Positions 18,267-26,471 of a stretch of 64,000 nucleotides of DNA are shown piece after piece. The notes beneath the pieces were generated by a model. That model was not told the DNA's origin. It did no database searches and saw nothing but the letters and a program-made list of their open reading frames with translations. Both the position numbers and the translations under genes were made by a program. The stretch is taken from the NCBI GenBank assembly GCA_045611785.1, contig JAZKXV010000002.1:1-64000 (forward strand), in the 5' to 3' direction. Every line of letters starts with the position of its first letter. Positions within the stretch are counted from its first letter, which is position 1. The DNA comes from JAFTYO01 sp045611785. GTDB taxonomy: Bacteria > Pseudomonadota > Alphaproteobacteria > RF32 > CAG-239.

Positions 18267-18300
18267 AAAAAAGCTCCGTGGATTTATCGGAGCTTTTTTA
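18267..18300 (+). terminator. Terminator of the Cys-rich protein gene
   Basis: A stem of AAAAAAGCTCCG with CGGAGCTTTTTT, with a 9-base loop, starts 24 bases after the stop codon. Confidence 0.9.
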
Positions 18301-18362
18301 TTATCTATTACATTCACATCTAATTATACCCTCTCCAAACTCAACACATCACCTTACAGTTC

Positions 18363-18385
18363 ATACTCCAACTTGATTAGAGTAT
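18363..18385. repeat. Palindromic repeat, copy 1
   Basis: ATACTCCAA, a 5-base loop CTTGA, then TTAGAGTAT: 9-bp arms with one mismatch. It is shared with the copy at 18484. Similarity continues for about 25 bases to the right (ATCATGTCAACAATAAG against ATCCTGATCAGCAGTATAG). Confidence 0.7.
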
Positions 18386-18483
18386 CATGTCAACAATAAG
18401 ACAAAACATTCCAACCTATTAGACATCTATCTACTCATACTCACCTCATCTGCCGTAGAGCATGCGCAGCTCATATATGTATC

Positions 18484-18506
18484 ATACTCTAACTTGATTG
18501 GAGTAT
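18484..18506. repeat. Palindromic repeat, copy 2
   Basis: ATACTCTAA, loop CTTGA, then TTGGAGTAT: fully paired if one G-U pair is allowed. It lies 121 bp from copy 1. A decayed third copy is recognisable near 18636-18675 (CCCAACTTAATCAAAATCTG). Confidence 0.7.
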
Positions 18507-18752
18507 CCTGATCAGCAGTATAGCAAAAATTTATACATTAAACTCGAGGAAAAATAAACAACCAATTCGACACACAGACACCAGCAGTAGATTCCATCTG
18601 TCATACATGTCTCATCTTCCATACTACAAGCAAGTGTATACCCCCAACTTAATCAAAATCTGATAAGCAAAAAGTTTCAACCTAGCATTCTATCAAAGCA
18701 AGACAATATAATTTAGAAATGTAAAATCGAAAAAATATGCATATTAAAAAAT

Positions 18753-18795
18753 AAAAAAGAGAGAAACCTTCATCGAAATTTCTCTCTTTTTTTTA
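18753..18795. terminator. Terminator of the S10-spc ribosomal operon
   Basis: A 14-bp stem (AAAAAAGAGAGAAA with TTTCTCTCTTTTTT) has a 12-base loop and T-runs on both strands. It lies 20 bases beyond the rplO stop codon on the minus strand. Confidence 0.88.
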
Positions 18796-18815
18796 TTTTA
18801 GTTCTAGATGAACTA

Positions 18816-19268
18816 TTATACGAGGTTTACTTTACCACCAGCTTTTTCAACTGCTTCTACAGCTGCTTTTGAAGCAGAGTTAACAGAAATGTTAACAGAA
18901 GAAGTGATTGCACCACGAGCAAGTAAACGAACTCCGTCCATTTTCTTGGTAATTACTCTTGAATTGAGTAATGTATCAATATCAATTGATGAAGCATCTA
19001 ATTTGCCAGCATCAACTGCTTTTTGAATTGTATCCAAGTTAACAACAGCAAATTGTTTTGCAAACGGATTCTTGAAACCGCGTTTTGGTAAACGACGGTA
19101 AATAGGCATTTGACCACCCTCAAAACCGTTTACAGACACACCTGAACGAGACTTTTGGCCTTTAACACCACGTCCGCCGGTTTTGCCTTTACCGCTACCA
19201 ATACCGCGACCAACACGAATGCGGTTTTTTGTAGCGCCCGGATTGTTTTGTAATTCATTAAGTTTCAT
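18816..19268 (-). CDS. rplO: 50S ribosomal protein L15
   Basis: A 150-residue L15 with the classic N-terminus MKLNELQNNPGA, then the basic Gly-rich stretch RVGRGIGSGKGKTGGRG and the GGQMPIYRRLPKRGF core. It belongs to the large subunit and binds 23S rRNA late in assembly. It is the last gene of the operon: a strong terminator follows and secY, its usual neighbour, is absent. A 140-base gap with strong secondary structure separates it from rpmD, unlike the 0-20 base gaps elsewhere in the operon. Confidence 0.97.
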   Translation of the reverse strand: MKLNELQNNPGATKNRIRVGRGIGSGKGKTGGRGVKGQKSRSGVSVNGFEGGQMPIYRRLPKRGFKNPFAKQFAVVNLDTIQKAVDAGKLDASSIDIDTLLNSRVITKKMDGVRLLARGAITSSVNISVNSASKAAVEAVEKAGGKVNLV

Positions 19269-19302
19269 TTCTTTTCACCTAATATTTTTTTATTAACACT
19301 CG

Positions 19303-19409
19303 AGTTCAAAAATTCGATAAAGGGCTAGGCTACGTAGCTTTCCTTAAGTACCGTGTACAAACAGTACACAAACGAAGGAAAAACAAGTATGATAGCCCTT
19401 TTGCGAACT
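19303..19409 (-). ncRNA. Nested hairpin element between rpmD and rplO
   Basis: Four complementary pairs nest inside each other: AGTTC (19303-19307) with GAACT (19405-19409); AAAGGGCTA (19319-19327) with TAGCCCTTT (19393-19401); TTTCCTT (19339-19345) with AAGGAAA (19375-19381); and GTGTAC (19353-19358) with GTACAC (19364-19369) around a 5-base loop. A perfect palindrome GCTACGTAGC sits at 19329-19338. There is no T-run, so it is not a simple terminator. It could be an mRNA stability or processing element, a regulatory leader for rplO, or an inserted palindromic repeat element. Confidence 0.6.
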
Positions 19410-19591
19410 TATTCCTCAACTTTTACGAGGTGGCTAACCTTACTAATCATACCACGAACTGAAGGAGTATCTTCAACTTCAACTGTACGATTCATTTTGT
19501 TTAAGCCTAATCCGATTAAAGTTGCTCTTTGATCTTTTGGTTTGCCGATTGGGCTAACAACTTGAGTAACTTTTATTGTTTTTTTAGCCAT
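19409..19591 (-). CDS. rpmD: 50S ribosomal protein L30
   Basis: A 60-residue L30 with the family core SPIGKPKDQRATLIGLGLNK and the EVEDTPSVRGMI segment. It is the short bacterial form. It starts three bases after rpsE stops. Its stop codon forms part of the outer stem of the structured element that follows. Confidence 0.97.
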   Translation of the reverse strand: MAKKTIKVTQVVSPIGKPKDQRATLIGLGLNKMNRTVEVEDTPSVRGMISKVSHLVKVEE

Positions 19592-19594
19592 CGA

Positions 19595-20155
19595 TTAAGC
19601 CTCCTCTTTTTCCATTTTTACATTTGAAGAATTTTCACGGCGGCTAACAATATCTCCAACTTTTTTACCACGTTTAGCAGCAACCATACGAGGAGAGTTG
19701 ATAGCTTGCAAAGCGTTAAATGTTGCTTTAATCATGTTGTAAGGGTTGTTGGAACCCAAAGATTTTGCAACAACGTCTTGCACACCCAAAGCTTCAAATA
19801 CAGCACGCATAGGACCACCAGCAATAACACCGGTACCGGCAGGAGCAGTTCTTAACAATACTTTACCTGCACCAAAACGTCCTTCAACATCGTGATGAAG
19901 TGTTCTGCCTTCACGAAGTGGAATACGAACCATATTCTTTTTAGCTTCATTTGTAGCTTTAACAATAGCGTCAGGAACTTCAGTTGCCTTGCCGGAACCA
20001 TATCCAACGCGGCCTTTTTGGTCACCAACAACTACAACTGCAGCAAAGCTCATTGTGCGTCCGCCTTTTACAGTTTTAGCTACACGATTAACGTGAACGA
20101 GTTTTTCAACTAATTCTTCGGTTTTTTCTTTTTTATTATGACGATCTACAGCCAT
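19595..20155 (-). CDS. rpsE: 30S ribosomal protein S5
   Basis: A 186-residue S5. The N-terminal double-stranded-RNA-binding fold (NRVAKTVKGGRTMSFAAVVVVGD) is followed by the GSGKATEVPDAI loop, where ram-type accuracy mutations map in other bacteria, and by the C-terminal domain (GTGVIAGGPMRAVFEALGV). It has roughly 15-20 more residues than E. coli S5, mostly charged residues at the two ends. It takes part in decoding accuracy and mRNA unwinding at the entry channel. Confidence 0.97.
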   Translation of the reverse strand: MAVDRHNKKEKTEELVEKLVHVNRVAKTVKGGRTMSFAAVVVVGDQKGRVGYGSGKATEVPDAIVKATNEAKKNMVRIPLREGRTLHHDVEGRFGAGKVLLRTAPAGTGVIAGGPMRAVFEALGVQDVVAKSLGSNNPYNMIKATFNALQAINSPRMVAAKRGKKVGDIVSRRENSSNVKMEKEEA

Positions 20156-20164
20156 CTTTTCCTC

Positions 20165-20527
20165 CTAGAATTTCAAACCAGCTTCACGTGCTGCTTCAGC
20201 CAAAGCCTTAACACGACCATGATAAATGTAGCCACCTCTATCGAAGATAACTTCACTTACGCCTGATTTTACTGCACGTTCTGCAATTACTTTACCAATG
20301 AAGCCGGCTGCTTCAATTGTAGATGACTTTTTGATGCTGTCACGAACTTCTTTATCTAATGTAGAAGCACTTGCAACTGTTGCACCTTTTGCATCGTCAA
20401 TAATCTGCGCGTAAATGTGCTTACCGCTACGGAAAACAGACAATCTTAATTTGCCGTTTGCTGCTGCTTTCAAAGCTGTTCTTACGCGAGCTTTTCTTTT
20501 TTCAAACAATTTTCTTGGTGTATTCAT
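20165..20527 (-). CDS. rplR: 50S ribosomal protein L18
   Basis: A 120-residue L18, the 5S rRNA-binding protein of the central protuberance. Diagnostic segments are RTALKAAANGKLRLSVFRSG, KHIYAQIIDD and the C-terminal FDRGGYIYHGRVKALAEAAR. Length is typical. It lies 12 bases after rplF and 9 bases before rpsE. Confidence 0.97.
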   Translation of the reverse strand: MNTPRKLFEKRKARVRTALKAAANGKLRLSVFRSGKHIYAQIIDDAKGATVASASTLDKEVRDSIKKSSTIEAAGFIGKVIAERAVKSGVSEVIFDRGGYIYHGRVKALAEAAREAGLKF

Positions 20528-20539
20528 CTTAAGTTATCC

Positions 20540-21076
20540 TTATTTCTTCTTGCCTTCTTTACGACGTACATATTCGCCTTCTAACTTCACACCTTTACCT
20601 TTGTAAGGTTCTGGTTTACGATATTTGCGAATTTGTGCGGCAACCTGACCAACAAGTTGTTTATCAACACCAAAAACTTTGATTTGTGTAGGTGATTCAC
20701 ATGTGATCTTAATGCCTTCCGGAGCTGGGAAGTTAACATCATGTGAGAAACCTAATGAAAGAACAAGTTTAGTTCCTTCCATACGAGCTTTGTAACCAAC
20801 GCCCACTAATTCTAAGTTTTTGTAAAAGCCTTCATTAACACCTTTAACTAAAGTATTAATGTTTGCTCTGGTGGTTCCCCATAAAGAACGAGCTGTTCTA
20901 TTATCAGATAATGGAGATACAACAACTTTACCGTCTTCTACTTTTGTTGATACAAAGTTTACATCAAAAGAACAGCTAAGTTCACCTAATTTTCCTTTAA
21001 CAGTTACAACATTTTCGTTTATTTCAACTGTTACGCCAGCAGGGATCACTACCGGATATTTACCAATTCTTGACAT
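20540..21076 (-). CDS. rplF: 50S ribosomal protein L6
   Basis: A 178-residue L6 with its two duplicated domains: MSRIGKYPVVIPAGV at the start and the C-terminal signature KYRKPEPYKGKGVKLEGE, which contacts 23S rRNA near the sarcin-ricin loop. Length is typical. The C-terminus is strongly basic (VRRKEGKKK). Confidence 0.97.
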   Translation of the reverse strand: MSRIGKYPVVIPAGVTVEINENVVTVKGKLGELSCSFDVNFVSTKVEDGKVVVSPLSDNRTARSLWGTTRANINTLVKGVNEGFYKNLELVGVGYKARMEGTKLVLSLGFSHDVNFPAPEGIKITCESPTQIKVFGVDKQLVGQVAAQIRKYRKPEPYKGKGVKLEGEYVRRKEGKKK

Positions 21077-21088
21077 CCGTTTTCTCCC

Positions 21089-21487
21089 TTAGAATACCTG
21101 ACATAAAATTTCACCGCCAACGTTAGCTTTTCTGGCATCGTTATCGCTCATAACACCTTGAGGAGTTGAAACGATAGAGATACCTAAGCCGTTGTATACT
21201 CTAGGTAAGTCTTTAACGCTTGAATATACGCGACGACCTGGAGTAGAAACACGGTAAATTTCTGTTATAACACTAGCACCTTCATGGTACTTTAATTTAA
21301 TTACGAGTTCATCAATACCAGCTTTAACATTGCGTTTTTCATAACCTTCAATGTAGCCTTCTTTTTTGAGAACTTCCAACACATTTTCACGCAAGCGAGA
21401 AGCAGGTGTAACAACATCACTTTTCTTCGCTCTTTGTGCGTTTCTAATGCGAGTGAGCATATCGCCCAAAGGATCAGTCATTGACAT
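21089..21487 (-). CDS. rpsH: 30S ribosomal protein S8
   Basis: A 132-residue S8 beginning MSMTDPLGDMLTRIRNAQ. The C-terminal RNA-binding part contains the family motif GLGISIVSTPQGVMSD. In E. coli S8 represses the spc operon by binding mRNA at the L5 gene. The protein is typical, so such feedback is possible, but I see no clear copy of the helix 21 mimic near rplE. Confidence 0.97.
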   Translation of the reverse strand: MSMTDPLGDMLTRIRNAQRAKKSDVVTPASRLRENVLEVLKKEGYIEGYEKRNVKAGIDELVIKLKYHEGASVITEIYRVSTPGRRVYSSVKDLPRVYNGLGISIVSTPQGVMSDNDARKANVGGEILCQVF

Positions 21488-21500
21488 TTATATATCCTCC

Positions 21501-21806
21501 TTACCAGCTTGATTTTACCAAACCAGGAATTTCGCCAAAGCTTGCCATGTTTCTTAATTCAACACGGCTCAAACCGAACTTCCTGTAATAACTACGTGAA
21601 CGACCTGTTAATTTGCAACGGTTCTTAACTCTAATTTTTGCAGAGTTACGTGGCAAAGCGGCCAATTTCAATGTTGCTTGGAATCTGTCTTCCGGAGAAG
21701 CATTTTTATCCATAGCAACTTGTTTTAATTTAAGACGACGATTAGCATACTTCTCAGCCATCTTTTCTCTTTTCAAGTTTCTATAAACTGAACTTGTCTT
21801 TGACAT
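21501..21806 (-). CDS. rpsN: 30S ribosomal protein S14 (zinc-free form)
   Basis: A 101-residue S14 of the long C-minus type. The zinc-binding CxxC pairs of the short form are absent, and the C-terminus has the family motif GRSRSYYRKFGLSR followed by LRNMASFGEIPGLVKSSW. This is the usual form in alphaproteobacteria. It lies between rplE and rpsH in the standard order. Confidence 0.97.
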   Translation of the reverse strand: MSKTSSVYRNLKREKMAEKYANRRLKLKQVAMDKNASPEDRFQATLKLAALPRNSAKIRVKNRCKLTGRSRSYYRKFGLSRVELRNMASFGEIPGLVKSSW

Positions 21807-21820
21807 AGTAAAATCTCCGC

Positions 21821-22360
21821 TTATTTCTTGTAAGGCAAGTTAAATGATGTAAGCAAGAATTTTGCTTCTTCATCTGTCTTAGCTGTTGTACAAATTACGA
21901 TATCCATACCACGAACTTCATCAACTTTTTCGTAGTTAATTTCAGGAAAGATAATTTGTTCTTTAATACCAAAAGCAAAGTTACCTTTACCGTCAAAATT
22001 TTTGCCGGATATTCCATGGAAGTCTCTAATACGCGGTAAAGCCATATTAATAAGTCTTTCCAAGAATTCATACATTCTTGTAGAACGAAGAGTTACTTTA
22101 CAACCGATTGGCATACCTTCTCTTAATTTGAAAGTAGCAATTGATTTGCGAGCTGTAGTTGTAACTGGTTTTTGACCTGCAATCAAAGCTAATTCTTCAA
22201 TTGCATTGTTCAGTTTTTTCTTGTCTGTAACGGCATCACCGACACCCATATTCAAGACAATTTTAGTCAACTTAGGAATCTCATGTGGGTTCTGGTAACC
22301 GAATTTTTCCACAAGAGATTTTTTTATGACTTCATTATAAAGTTTTTCAAAATTTGTCAT
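21821..22360 (-). CDS. rplE: 50S ribosomal protein L5
   Basis: A 179-residue L5, which binds 5S rRNA and contacts the P-site tRNA. Family segments include KIVLNMGVGDAV, GQKPVTTTARKSIATFKLREG and the C-terminal FGIKEQIIFPEINYEKVDEVRGMDI. The length equals that of E. coli L5. It is the third gene of the spc block after rplN and rplX. Confidence 0.97.
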   Translation of the reverse strand: MTNFEKLYNEVIKKSLVEKFGYQNPHEIPKLTKIVLNMGVGDAVTDKKKLNNAIEELALIAGQKPVTTTARKSIATFKLREGMPIGCKVTLRSTRMYEFLERLINMALPRIRDFHGISGKNFDGKGNFAFGIKEQIIFPEINYEKVDEVRGMDIVICTTAKTDEEAKFLLTSFNLPYKK

Positions 22361-22371
22361 AAGATTTTCTC

Positions 22372-22689
22372 CTATTTATCGATTACTTCACCGGATTTAC
22401 GTGCAACACGCACTTTAGTCCCTTTGTCGTCTTTGTAACCAATCTTGCTGGCTTTGCCATCAGATGTTACAATAGCTACGTTTGAAACGTGAATTGCAGC
22501 TTCTTTTGTTACAATACCGCCAGGAGTAGTTTGACTTGGCTTAGTGTGTCTTTTTACTAAGTTAACACCTTGCACAACTACTTTACTCTCTTTTGGCATA
22601 GCTTTCAAAACTTCGCCGGTTTTACCTTTGTCATCACCAGACAAGATAACAACTTTATCACCTTTTTTAATTTTCATTTTAAGGCTCAT
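22372..22689 (-). CDS. rplX: 50S ribosomal protein L24
   Basis: A 105-residue L24 with an N-terminal KOW motif (IKKGDKVVILSGDDKGKTGEV), an assembly initiator that binds the 5' end of 23S rRNA. Its ATG overlaps the rplN stop in a TAATG junction and has GGAGG seven bases upstream. An internal ATG four codons later is less well placed. Confidence 0.97.
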   Translation of the reverse strand: MSLKMKIKKGDKVVILSGDDKGKTGEVLKAMPKESKVVVQGVNLVKRHTKPSQTTPGGIVTKEAAIHVSNVAIVTSDGKASKIGYKDDKGTKVRVARKSGEVIDK

Positions 22690-23057
22690 TACAATACCTC
22701 CGGTGCTAATGAAATGATTTTCATAAATTTCTTTGCACGCAATTCTCTTGTAACAGGGCCAAAGATACGAGTACCTATTGGTTCACCGTCTTTATTTACA
22801 AGAACTGCGGCGTTGCTGTCAAAACGGATAACACTGCCATCTTTACGTCTGATGTCACTTGCTGTTCTAACAATAACAGCTTTGCATACATCACCTTTTT
22901 TAACACGTCCTTTTGGCATTGCTTCTTTAATAGAAACAACGATGATATCCCCTACGGAAGCATGCATTCTCTTGGACCCGCCAAGAACTTTAATGCACTG
23001 CACCTGACGTGCTCCAGAGTTATCTGCAACATCGAGGTTGGTTTGCATCTGTATCAT
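22689..23057 (-). CDS. rplN: 50S ribosomal protein L14
   Basis: A 122-residue L14 starting MIQMQTNLDVADNSGARQ, with the conserved IKVLGGSKR segment and a C-terminal KIISLAPEVL. It forms an intersubunit bridge to 16S rRNA and is the docking site of RsfS in other bacteria. Length is typical. The stop codon overlaps the rplX start, which suggests translational coupling. Confidence 0.97.
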   Translation of the reverse strand: MIQMQTNLDVADNSGARQVQCIKVLGGSKRMHASVGDIIVVSIKEAMPKGRVKKGDVCKAVIVRTASDIRRKDGSVIRFDSNAAVLVNKDGEPIGTRIFGPVTRELRAKKFMKIISLAPEVL

Positions 23058-23076
23058 TTTTTAATTCCTTCTTTTC

Positions 23077-23313
23077 TTAGGCGTTATCAACTAATACAGT
23101 CCAAGTTTTTGTTTTTGAATAAGGTTTAGATTCAATGATAGAAACCTTATCACCAACTTTGAACTGGTTATTTTCATCGTGAGCAGCATATTTCTTGCTT
23201 TTTTTCACGAATTTTTTGTAAACAGGGTGCAATACCTGACGCTCTACGCTGACCACGACAGTTTTATCCTGTTTATCGCTTACTACAACACCTTGAAGAA
23301 TTCTTTTAGGCAT
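23077..23313 (-). CDS. rpsQ: 30S ribosomal protein S17
   Basis: A 78-residue S17, an OB-fold primary binder of the 16S 5' domain. It begins MPKRILQGVVVSDKQDKTVVV and has the family segment HPVYKKFVKKSKKYAAHDE. Length fits the alphaproteobacterial form. Confidence 0.97.
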   Translation of the reverse strand: MPKRILQGVVVSDKQDKTVVVSVERQVLHPVYKKFVKKSKKYAAHDENNQFKVGDKVSIIESKPYSKTKTWTVLVDNA

Positions 23314-23324
23314 AGTCTTTTCTC

Positions 23325-23522
23325 CTAACTATTCTTCTTGCGCTCTGTTATGAGCGTATTGATTTTAGCTATTTCACGACGAACTTTACGAACCTGTGCA
23401 GTATTCGCTAATTGTCCTGTTGATTGTTGAACACGCAAGTTAAACTGCTCTTTTTTGTTTTCAAGAAGTTTAGCTTCTAATTCATCAATCGTCATAGCAC
23501 GTAAATCTTTTGTTTTTACCAT
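23325..23522 (-). CDS. rpmC: 50S ribosomal protein L29
   Basis: A 65-residue two-helix L29 with the family motif KKEQFNLRVQQSTGQLANTA. It lies at the peptide exit, next to L23, and helps dock the signal recognition particle and trigger factor. Its start overlaps the last base of the rplP stop, with GGAG upstream inside rplP. Confidence 0.97.
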   Translation of the reverse strand: MVKTKDLRAMTIDELEAKLLENKKEQFNLRVQQSTGQLANTAQVRKVRREIAKINTLITERKKNS

Positions 23523-23950
23523 TATGCTTCTCCTTTATCTGAGTTAAGGCGCTTAACAAACTTACTCTTAACTGGAAGTTTTGCGGCACCTAACGCAAAT
23601 GCTTTGCGTGCTGTTTCTTCATCAACACCTTCTGCTTCAAACATTATGCGGCCTGGTTTAACCCTTGCTACCCAGAATTCTACAGCACCTTTACCTTTAC
23701 CCATACGAACCTCAGCAGGTTTATCTGTTACAGGTACATCTGGGAAAATTCTGATCCATAATCTTCCGGCTCTTCTCATTTCACGAGTAATAGCACGACG
23801 AGCTGCTTCAATTTGACGAGCTGTCACGCGTTCTGGTGTCAAAGCCTTCAATCCATATGAACCGAAACTTAAAGTAGATCCGCCTTTAGCCAAGCCATGA
23901 ATACGGCCTTTATGCTGTTTACGGAACTTTATACGTTTTGGACTTAACAT
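23522..23950 (-). CDS. rplP: 50S ribosomal protein L16
   Basis: A 142-residue L16 beginning MLSPKRIKFRKQHKGR. It carries the ARRAITREMRRAGRLWIRIFPD segment that lies near the A-site tRNA and the FEAEGV segment. Family length is typical. The neighbours are rpsC upstream and rpmC downstream, as in E. coli. Confidence 0.97.
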   Translation of the reverse strand: MLSPKRIKFRKQHKGRIHGLAKGGSTLSFGSYGLKALTPERVTARQIEAARRAITREMRRAGRLWIRIFPDVPVTDKPAEVRMGKGKGAVEFWVARVKPGRIMFEAEGVDEETARKAFALGAAKLPVKSKFVKRLNSDKGEA

Positions 23951-23969
23951 TTTATTTTAACCTCACTTA

Positions 23970-24638
23970 TTACTTTTGTTCAGCCAACTTTTTGTCTTGT
24001 GCCATTGGATCATGAGCCATAATTTCGCCCTTATAAATCCAAACTTTTACGCCACAAGCACCATAAGTTGTATGAGCCGTTGAGGTTGCATAATCAATGT
24101 CAGCACGCAATGTGTGTAAAGGCACACGACCTTCACGGTAATATTCAGTACGAGCAATTTCAGCACCGCCTAAACGACCACTGCAGCTAACTTTGATACC
24201 TTCTGCACCCAAACGAAGAGCGGACTGCATAACTCTTTTCATTGCTCTACGGAAAGAAACACGTCTTTCTAATTGTTGAGCAACAGAATCAGCAACGAGT
24301 TTAGCATCTAATTCAGGTTTTCTAACTTCTAAGATGTTCAATTGAACTTCTGAAGAAGTTAATTTCTGAATATCTTTGCGTAAAATCTCGATATCTTGTC
24401 CTTTCTTACCGATTACTACACCTGGTCTAGCAGAATGAATTGTTACTCTTGCTTTTTTAGCCGGACGTTCAATCACAATACGGCTAATACCAGCTTGAGC
24501 AAGTTTCTCTTTCAAGAATTCTTTAATTTTAAAATCTTCGTGGAGATAGTTGGTAAACTTATCATCAGCATACCAACGAGAGTCCCATGTGCGGTTAATA
24601 CCCAAACGAAGACTTGTAGGATTTACTTTCTGTCCCAT
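23970..24638 (-). CDS. rpsC: 30S ribosomal protein S3
   Basis: A 222-residue S3 starting MGQKVNPTSLRLGINRTWDS. It has an N-terminal KH domain with the GKKGQDIE loop and a C-terminal domain ending in the KVWIYKGEIMAHDP segment. S3 lines the mRNA entry tunnel and aids unwinding. Length is within the usual range. Confidence 0.97.
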   Translation of the reverse strand: MGQKVNPTSLRLGINRTWDSRWYADDKFTNYLHEDFKIKEFLKEKLAQAGISRIVIERPAKKARVTIHSARPGVVIGKKGQDIEILRKDIQKLTSSEVQLNILEVRKPELDAKLVADSVAQQLERRVSFRRAMKRVMQSALRLGAEGIKVSCSGRLGGAEIARTEYYREGRVPLHTLRADIDYATSTAHTTYGACGVKVWIYKGEIMAHDPMAQDKKLAEQK

Positions 24639-24643
24639 TTATC

Positions 24644-25018
24644 TTACTCCCCACGCTCTGATACAACAACGGTCATGCTAGAGAACGGTTTTAATACTCG
24701 TGCTCCGCGTCCGCGACCGCGTGCGTGCATACGTTTCATTACTAAGCCTTTACCGACAAATGCTTCACTTACGATTAATTTGTCAATGTTAAGACTGTGG
24801 TTATTTTCAGCATTAGCAATTGCACTTTGCAATAAGCCTAAAGCTATTTTTGCAACTCTCTTCTTTGAGAAGGTAAGTTCTGCAACAGCTTTTTCTGCTG
24901 CCAATCCGCGAATAGACTGTGCAACTAAGTTAAGTTTGCGCGGGCTTGTGCGGATAGAGCGACAAACTGCTAAAGCTTGATTGCTTGCTACTCTTCTTGC
25001 ATCTTTAGTTTTTCCCAT
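24644..25018 (-). CDS. rplV: 50S ribosomal protein L22
   Basis: A 124-residue L22, slightly longer than the E. coli form because of an N-terminal extension (MGKTKDARRVASNQALA). The long beta-hairpin tip that reaches into the exit tunnel is visible as KRMHARGRGRGARVLKPFS. Macrolide-resistance changes map there in other species; nothing unusual is seen here. Confidence 0.97.
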   Translation of the reverse strand: MGKTKDARRVASNQALAVCRSIRTSPRKLNLVAQSIRGLAAEKAVAELTFSKKRVAKIALGLLQSAIANAENNHSLNIDKLIVSEAFVGKGLVMKRMHARGRGRGARVLKPFSSMTVVVSERGE

Positions 25019-25020
25019 AA

Positions 25021-25299
25021 TTAACCTCTCTTAGCTGTTTTGTCTGCGGCGTGACCGTAGAAAGTACGAGTCGGCGCAAATTCACCAAACTTATGACCAA
25101 CCATATCTTCAGTAACAAGTACTGGGATAAATTTGTGGCCATTGTGCACACCAAATGTTAAACCAACGAATTGTGGTAACATTGTTGAACGGCGTGACCA
25201 AATTTTAATCACTTCATTACGACCCGAAGCTCTGGCTGCATCAGCCTTCTTAAGAAGATAGCCATCAACAAAAGGTCCTTTCCATACGGAACGTGTCAT
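25021..25299 (-). CDS. rpsS: 30S ribosomal protein S19
   Basis: A 92-residue S19 with MTRSVWKGPFVDGYLLKKA at the start and the signature GHKFGEFAPTRTFYGHAADK at the end. It sits in the head of the small subunit near the A-site tRNA. It starts 15 bases after rplB. Confidence 0.97.
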   Translation of the reverse strand: MTRSVWKGPFVDGYLLKKADAARASGRNEVIKIWSRRSTMLPQFVGLTFGVHNGHKFIPVLVTEDMVGHKFGEFAPTRTFYGHAADKTAKRG

Positions 25300-25314
25300 T
25301 AGCGTTTCTCCTTA

Positions 25315-26148
<834 letters not shown>

Positions 26149-26150
26149 GA

Positions 26151-26471
26151 TTAAATTCCTGTTGTAACATCAATATTTTGACCCTCGGCAAGTGTAACCA
26201 CAGCCTTTTTGTAATCAGAGCGTACACCCTGACGGCCACGGAACATTTTTGTTTTGCCGAACTGACGAATGGTATTTACCTTATTTACCTTTACGTTAAA
26301 GATAGCTTCAACAGCTGCTTTAACATCATCTTTAGAAGCACATAAAGGAACCATGAAAGTAACTTTACCAGCTTCAGATGAAACCATAGATTTTTCGGTA
26401 ATTACCGGACGAACCAATGTATCATACATTTTAGCAGTAACATTGTTTGATTTTTTAACATTTTTTACCAT
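26151..26471 (-). CDS. rplW: 50S ribosomal protein L23
   Basis: A 106-residue L23, the trigger-factor and SRP docking protein at the exit tunnel. Diagnostic segments are YDTLVRPVITEKSM and VNKVNTIRQFGKTKMFRGRQGVR. An in-frame TTG at 26492 lies inside rplD. The ATG at 26471 has AGAGGAG eight bases upstream and is the better start. It overlaps the end of rplD by seven bases. Confidence 0.95.
   Translation of the reverse strand: MVKNVKKSNNVTAKMYDTLVRPVITEKSMVSSEAGKVTFMVPLCASKDDVKAAVEAIFNVKVNKVNTIRQFGKTKMFRGRQGVRSDYKKAVVTLAEGQNIDVTTGI

Larger units (their letters stand above)
18301..18752. other. Gene-free stretch with degenerate repeats
   Basis: No open frame with a ribosome site is present on either strand. 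Base composition is richer in C on the plus strand than the coding neighbours. The stretch holds the two palindromic repeats and a decayed third copy, and an ACTCGAG sequence at 18542-18548. It may be a decayed gene or a repeat-element landing site between two terminators. Confidence 0.6.

Noticed and set aside
18541..18760. Possible plus-strand small RNA ending at the bidirectional terminator
   Set aside because: The -10-like TATACA has no acceptable -35 and no conserved structure is visible.
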